A stretch of 64,000 nt of DNA from Oscillospiraceae bacterium (GTDB taxonomy: Bacteria; Bacillota; Clostridia; Oscillospirales; Acutalibacteraceae), in the NCBI GenBank assembly GCA_022650485.1, contig JALCPP010000001.1, forward strand, positions 186,001 through 250,000. Reading direction: 5' to 3'. The translations under genes and the position numbers were made by a program. Each line of letters opens with the position of its first letter. Positions within the stretch are counted from its first letter, which is position 1. Below the pieces are notes generated by a model. That model saw nothing but the letters and a program-made list of their open reading frames with translations. It did not search any database and was not told where the DNA came from. Positions 61,102-64,000 of this stretch are shown here, piece by piece.

Positions 61102-61974
61102 TCAACAGACTTTCTTTCGATTTGGAATTGCGTTTTGAATCTTTGCCGCGGTTAAGGTGTTCCTTAAAAGCATGGCAATGGTCATGGGACCTACTCCGCG
61201 CGGAACCGGTGTAATGGCAGATGCCACTTTGCTGACAGGTTCGAAATCGACGTCGCCGCAAAGTTTGCCGTTTTCGTCCCGGTCCATGCCCACATCAATC
61301 ACGCAGGCACCCGGCTTGACCATATCGGCTGTAATAAATTTCGGTCTGCCCACCGACGCAACCAGAATATCCGCTCTGCGGCAGACATCGGCAAGATCTT
61401 TCGTTTTACTGTGGCAGACGGTAACCGTTCCGTTTGCATGCATTAAAAGCATCGCCATCGGCTTCCCAACAATATTGCTCCGCCCCACAACAACACAGTT
61501 TTTCCCCGCAACCGCTATTTTTTCCCGGCGGAGCATTTCCATGATTCCCGCGGGAGTGCAGGGCAGAAAACGATAATTGCCAATCATGATTCGGCCTACA
61601 TTGGAGGGATGAAACGCATCCACGTCTTTCCACGGGTCAATTGTTTCAATCACGGATTCTTCATCCAACCCGTCCGGCAGCGGCATCTGCACAAGAATCC
61701 CATGAATTTCTTTTTTATGGTTCAGACGATTTACCAGATCGAAAAGTTCATCCTGGTGGGTCGTACTTGGCAGAGCATATTTTTCTGAATAGATTCCCGC
61801 CGCCGCGCAGGCCTTCTCTTTCAGGTTCACATAAGTCTGGGAGGCAGGATCGCTGCCGACCAAAACTACGGCAAGACCCGGGATAATGCCTTTTTGCTTC
61901 AATTCCTGAACTTCAAGTGCAATTTCCGCTTTAATTTCTGCAGAAATTGCCTGCCCATTAATCAGCTTTGCCAT
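61102..61974 (-). CDS. folD: Methylenetetrahydrofolate dehydrogenase/cyclohydrolase
   Basis: The 290-residue bifunctional enzyme has the catalytic Lys in TYVNLKEKACAAAGI, GILVQMPLPDGLDE and the NADP site VVVGRSNIVGKPMAMLL. It interconverts methylene-, methenyl- and formyl-tetrahydrofolate. ATG 61974 lies inside the lgt end with AAGGAG upstream. In Bacillus folD stands between nusB and xseA. Confidence 0.96.
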   Translation of the reverse strand: MAKLINGQAISAEIKAEIALEVQELKQKGIIPGLAVVLVGSDPASQTYVNLKEKACAAAGIYSEKYALPSTTHQDELFDLVNRLNHKKEIHGILVQMPLPDGLDEESVIETIDPWKDVDAFHPSNVGRIMIGNYRFLPCTPAGIMEMLRREKIAVAGKNCVVVGRSNIVGKPMAMLLMHANGTVTVCHSKTKDLADVCRRADILVASVGRPKFITADMVKPGACVIDVGMDRDENGKLCGDVDFEPVSKVASAITPVPRGVGPMTIAMLLRNTLTAAKIQNAIPNRKKVC

Positions 61975-63046
61975 CTTCCGAATTCTCCTTCCCTTGTGGC
62001 GCTTCTTCCTCAGATGAAGCGTGAGTTTCTTCTTGAGCTTCTACCGTTCCGGTTTCGTTTTTATTTTCCAAATCCTGTTCAGTTTTCTCAAATTCTGCCT
62101 CTCCGGCATCTGCTGCTCTGACTTCTTCAGTGTCAGCAAAAATTGTGCTTGTTCCGTCGCTTATATTGCTTTCTTCAATTTCTTCCGGTTTGACTTTATC
62201 AACAATAGAGTTCAGTTCCATAATTTTGCGTGAACCGCAGCCGGTCAAAACCGTTCTGTTTCTGAAAACCACCAAAAGCACGATGGAGGCAATGACTGCG
62301 GCGGCTGCCACAACTTGAGAAACTCGAAGCGGAACAACCGGGGTAATCAGGCTGTCGGTACGAAGTCCCTCGATAAAAAAGCGCCCTGCTCCGTACCACA
62401 GGATATAAAGCAGAAAAATCTGACCGTCATATCTTCTGTATTTTCTGCTGATAATATGTAGCAGGATAAAACCAAGGATGCACCAGAGGGACTCGTACAG
62501 AAAGCATGGGTGTACCCCGTTTGCGGAGATCAGGTCTGTATTTTCACTGACCATTCTCCACGGCAGATTCGTTGCGGTTCCGAAAGCCTCTTGATTAATA
62601 AAATTGCCCCACCGGCCAATGGACTGTCCGATTAAAAAGCCAAGGGAAGCTAAGTCCAGTACGGCTGGAATAGGGAGCTTGCGGAATTTGGCCATCAGTG
62701 AACCAAACAGCAAGCCGCCGATAATGCCGCCGTAAATACCAAGCCCGCCGTTCCAGATATAAAAGATACTGACAGGATTATCGATATATTGACTGCTGGA
62801 ATCAAACAAAACAAAATACAGGCGTGCTCCGATAACACCAAAAATAATTCCCACCATCACAACATCGATAAAGCGGTCAGAATCGACCCGGAACTTTTTG
62901 CAGCTCACCATTGCATAGAGAAACGCCAGCAGAAATCCGGTTGCAATAATAATTCCATACCAGGCAATCGGATGGCTCCCTATTTTAAAAGCAATGGGAT
63001 TCAGGGTAACGTCGAAACCCAATCCCGGAAATTGAACATGATACAT
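61958..63046 (-). CDS. lgt: Prolipoprotein diacylglyceryl transferase with acidic C-terminal tail
   Basis: The 362-residue membrane enzyme has seven predicted helices and the Lgt signature IGRWGNFINQEAFG, plus HPCFLYES and GRFFIEGLRTDSL. It attaches diacylglycerol to the lipobox Cys, for example that of the binding protein at 10.2 kb. Normal length is about 260-290; here about 95 extra residues follow the last helix, rich in Glu and Asp. ATG 63046 is used; the in-frame ATG 63085 extension is not family-like. folD overlaps its end. Confidence 0.93.
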   Translation of the reverse strand: MYHVQFPGLGFDVTLNPIAFKIGSHPIAWYGIIIATGFLLAFLYAMVSCKKFRVDSDRFIDVVMVGIIFGVIGARLYFVLFDSSSQYIDNPVSIFYIWNGGLGIYGGIIGGLLFGSLMAKFRKLPIPAVLDLASLGFLIGQSIGRWGNFINQEAFGTATNLPWRMVSENTDLISANGVHPCFLYESLWCILGFILLHIISRKYRRYDGQIFLLYILWYGAGRFFIEGLRTDSLITPVVPLRVSQVVAAAAVIASIVLLVVFRNRTVLTGCGSRKIMELNSIVDKVKPEEIEESNISDGTSTIFADTEEVRAADAGEAEFEKTEQDLENKNETGTVEAQEETHASSEEEAPQGKENSEDGKAD

Positions 63047-63137
63047 TTTGCACCACCATTTCTCCACGCAACACAAGTACTTCACAATTCGTCTCGCCGG
63101 GCTTCAGCGTGGAAAGCATCGGCGGTATTTAATTCTA

Positions 63138-64000
63138 TTATTTTGGCAATACGACGGAAAGAGAAGAAAGTTCTGGGCGAAGCTGGTCTTCCAGTCTGGC
63201 CATCACAGAATTTTCATCCGCATCTGCTACCGCATCAAAATATTCAAATAATTCCCGCCCTGAAAATGCCAGCGAAACAAGAGAATTTGCAATGCTGCTC
63301 ACATGGTTCAGCGAAGCGATATTTTTTCCGTAAACAGCCTTTTGGGCACGCTCGAAAATCTGGCGGTCAAATCCGTTTCTTCTAATACTCTCAATCTCTT
63401 TCTTGATCTCCTGCGCAACCCGCTCCGGGTCCTTGGATTCCCCAGAGAAAATAACGGAGGCATAGCCAGGCCCTTCAAAATATTCGTTTCCGAAAGACGC
63501 TTCATTAATTAAGTCCGCATCCAGCAGGCGGCGGAACAAAGGCGAGGCGTTCGAAGACAACGCTTCCAGCAGAATTTCGGTTTGGGCAATCTGCTTGGTG
63601 GAAGCTCGTTTTTCAGTATTGAGTTCTTTAAATCCCAATTCAAAAAGTGGTACGGCAACAGAAAGTTTTTGTTCCACCCTGGCTTTTACAATGTGATTCG
63701 GTTCTTTTTCAAAGATGCGGTCAATCTGAACGGACTTTGATGGTTTGAGCATTTTATCGCAGATTTCTGCCACTTTGTCCGGCTGAATGTTGCCGGCAAT
63801 GCACAGGACCATATTGTTCAGATTATAAAACGTATTGTAACATTGATATAAAAGGTCCGGCGTGATTTTGGCAATGCTGTTTACCGTGCCGGCAATATCC
63901 AGCTTTACCGGGTGATTCTGGTAAAGCGCACCCAATAAGTTAAAAAGGACGCGCCATTGAGGGTCGTCGTCATACATCTTGATTTCCTGCCCGATGATGC
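63138..64000 (-). CDS. M16 family (insulinase-like) peptidase, C-terminal part
   Basis: The open frame runs off the window end; upstream of 63977 it continues IIGQEIK before MYDDDPQWRVLFNLLG. This stretch and the HPVKLDIAGTVNSIAKIT region match the second half of Bacillus YmfH/YmfF-like M16 proteins. The zinc motif HxxEH would be in the missing N-terminal part, so activity cannot be judged. The start lies outside. It sits upstream of lgt with a 91-base gap. Confidence 0.8.
   Translation of the reverse strand, partial: IIGQEIKMYDDDPQWRVLFNLLGALYQNHPVKLDIAGTVNSIAKITPDLLYQCYNTFYNLNNMVLCIAGNIQPDKVAEICDKMLKPSKSVQIDRIFEKEPNHIVKARVEQKLSVAVPLFELGFKELNTEKRASTKQIAQTEILLEALSSNASPLFRRLLDADLINEASFGNEYFEGPGYASVIFSGESKDPERVAQEIKKEIESIRRNGFDRQIFERAQKAVYGKNIASLNHVSSIANSLVSLAFSGRELFEYFDAVADADENSVMARLEDQLRPELSSLSVVLPK

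Noticed and set aside
1-64000. Search for tRNA, rRNA, CRISPR arrays, prophage, transposases and toxin-antitoxin pairs
   Set aside because: None seen by eye; tRNA genes could be missed without a covariance search.

Overview
The window looks like chromosomal DNA of an endospore-forming, Gram-positive anaerobe of class Clostridia, most likely close to the Oscillospiraceae/Ruminococcaceae. This is inferred from sporulation genes (spoIIIAF-AG-AH, spoIIM, cwlD), a SCIFF peptide with its radical SAM maturase, a TIGR04086 membrane protein, Prp with a cleavable L27, the DapL route to lysine, a lysine riboswitch, a tyrosine T-box, and frequent TTG starts behind strong GGAGG ribosome sites. I see no rRNA or tRNA gene, no CRISPR array, no prophage and no insertion sequence. 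Almost all genes are core housekeeping genes.

Layout. 0-1.5 kb (+): end of the spoIIIA operon. 1.6-5.3 kb (+): nusB, a TsaD-like gene, xseA, xseB, ispA. 5.3-10 kb (+): L21 leader, rplU, prp, rpmA, obgE, mini-RNase III, a YitT protein and an RluA-type pseudouridine synthase. 10-12.6 kb (+): a polar amino acid ABC transporter. 12.7-18.9 kb (+): Zn phospholipase-like protein, luxS, a LysM/G5/M23 cell-wall protein behind a WalR-box-like site, murA, walJ, rlmH. 18.9-25.4 kb (+): cwlD behind a SigE-like promoter, radA, a small Cys-rich gene on the minus strand behind a SigG-like promoter, an efflux adaptor and permease, a conserved unknown, and a tyrosine recombinase behind a palindromic operator. 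25.4-33.6 kb (-): queA, tgt, yajC, TIGR04086, scfA (SCIFF), scfB, proC, spoIIM, xerD and a YesL-like membrane protein, listed in transcription order. 33.65-37.3 kb (+): lysine riboswitch, asd, dapA, dapB, free-standing ACT protein. 37.4-39.6 kb: GIY-YIG protein, cupin, D-2-hydroxyacid dehydrogenase. 39.6-53.5 kb (-): a long co-directional run headed by an ANTAR regulator: dapF, dapL, carA, carB, purC, purF, purB, purA, guaA. 53.8-64 kb (-): M16 peptidase (cut by the window end), lgt, folD, dxs, tlyA, nadK, argR, recN, then tyrS with its T-box.

How the parts fit. asd, dapA, dapB, dapL and dapF give the aminotransferase route from aspartyl phosphate to meso-diaminopimelate, split over two loci of which only the first has the lysine riboswitch. 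carAB, purCFBA and guaA join carbamoyl phosphate and purine synthesis to the dapF-dapL arm. The two ends of the window together carry nearly the whole cluster that Bacillus and many clostridia keep as one unit (spoIIIA, nusB, folD, xseAB, ispA, dxs, tlyA, argR, recN). Here it is cut between ispA and dxs, and the halves face each other 50 kb apart.

The most rewarding items for a second look are the unannotated-length SCIFF gene, the Cys-rich gene with the SigG-like promoter, the ANTAR pseudo-receiver heading the biosynthetic run, the palindromic operator at the recombinase gene, the split cluster, and the acidic tail on Lgt. I did not find a clearly new biological system. All start choices and regulatory calls are by eye.
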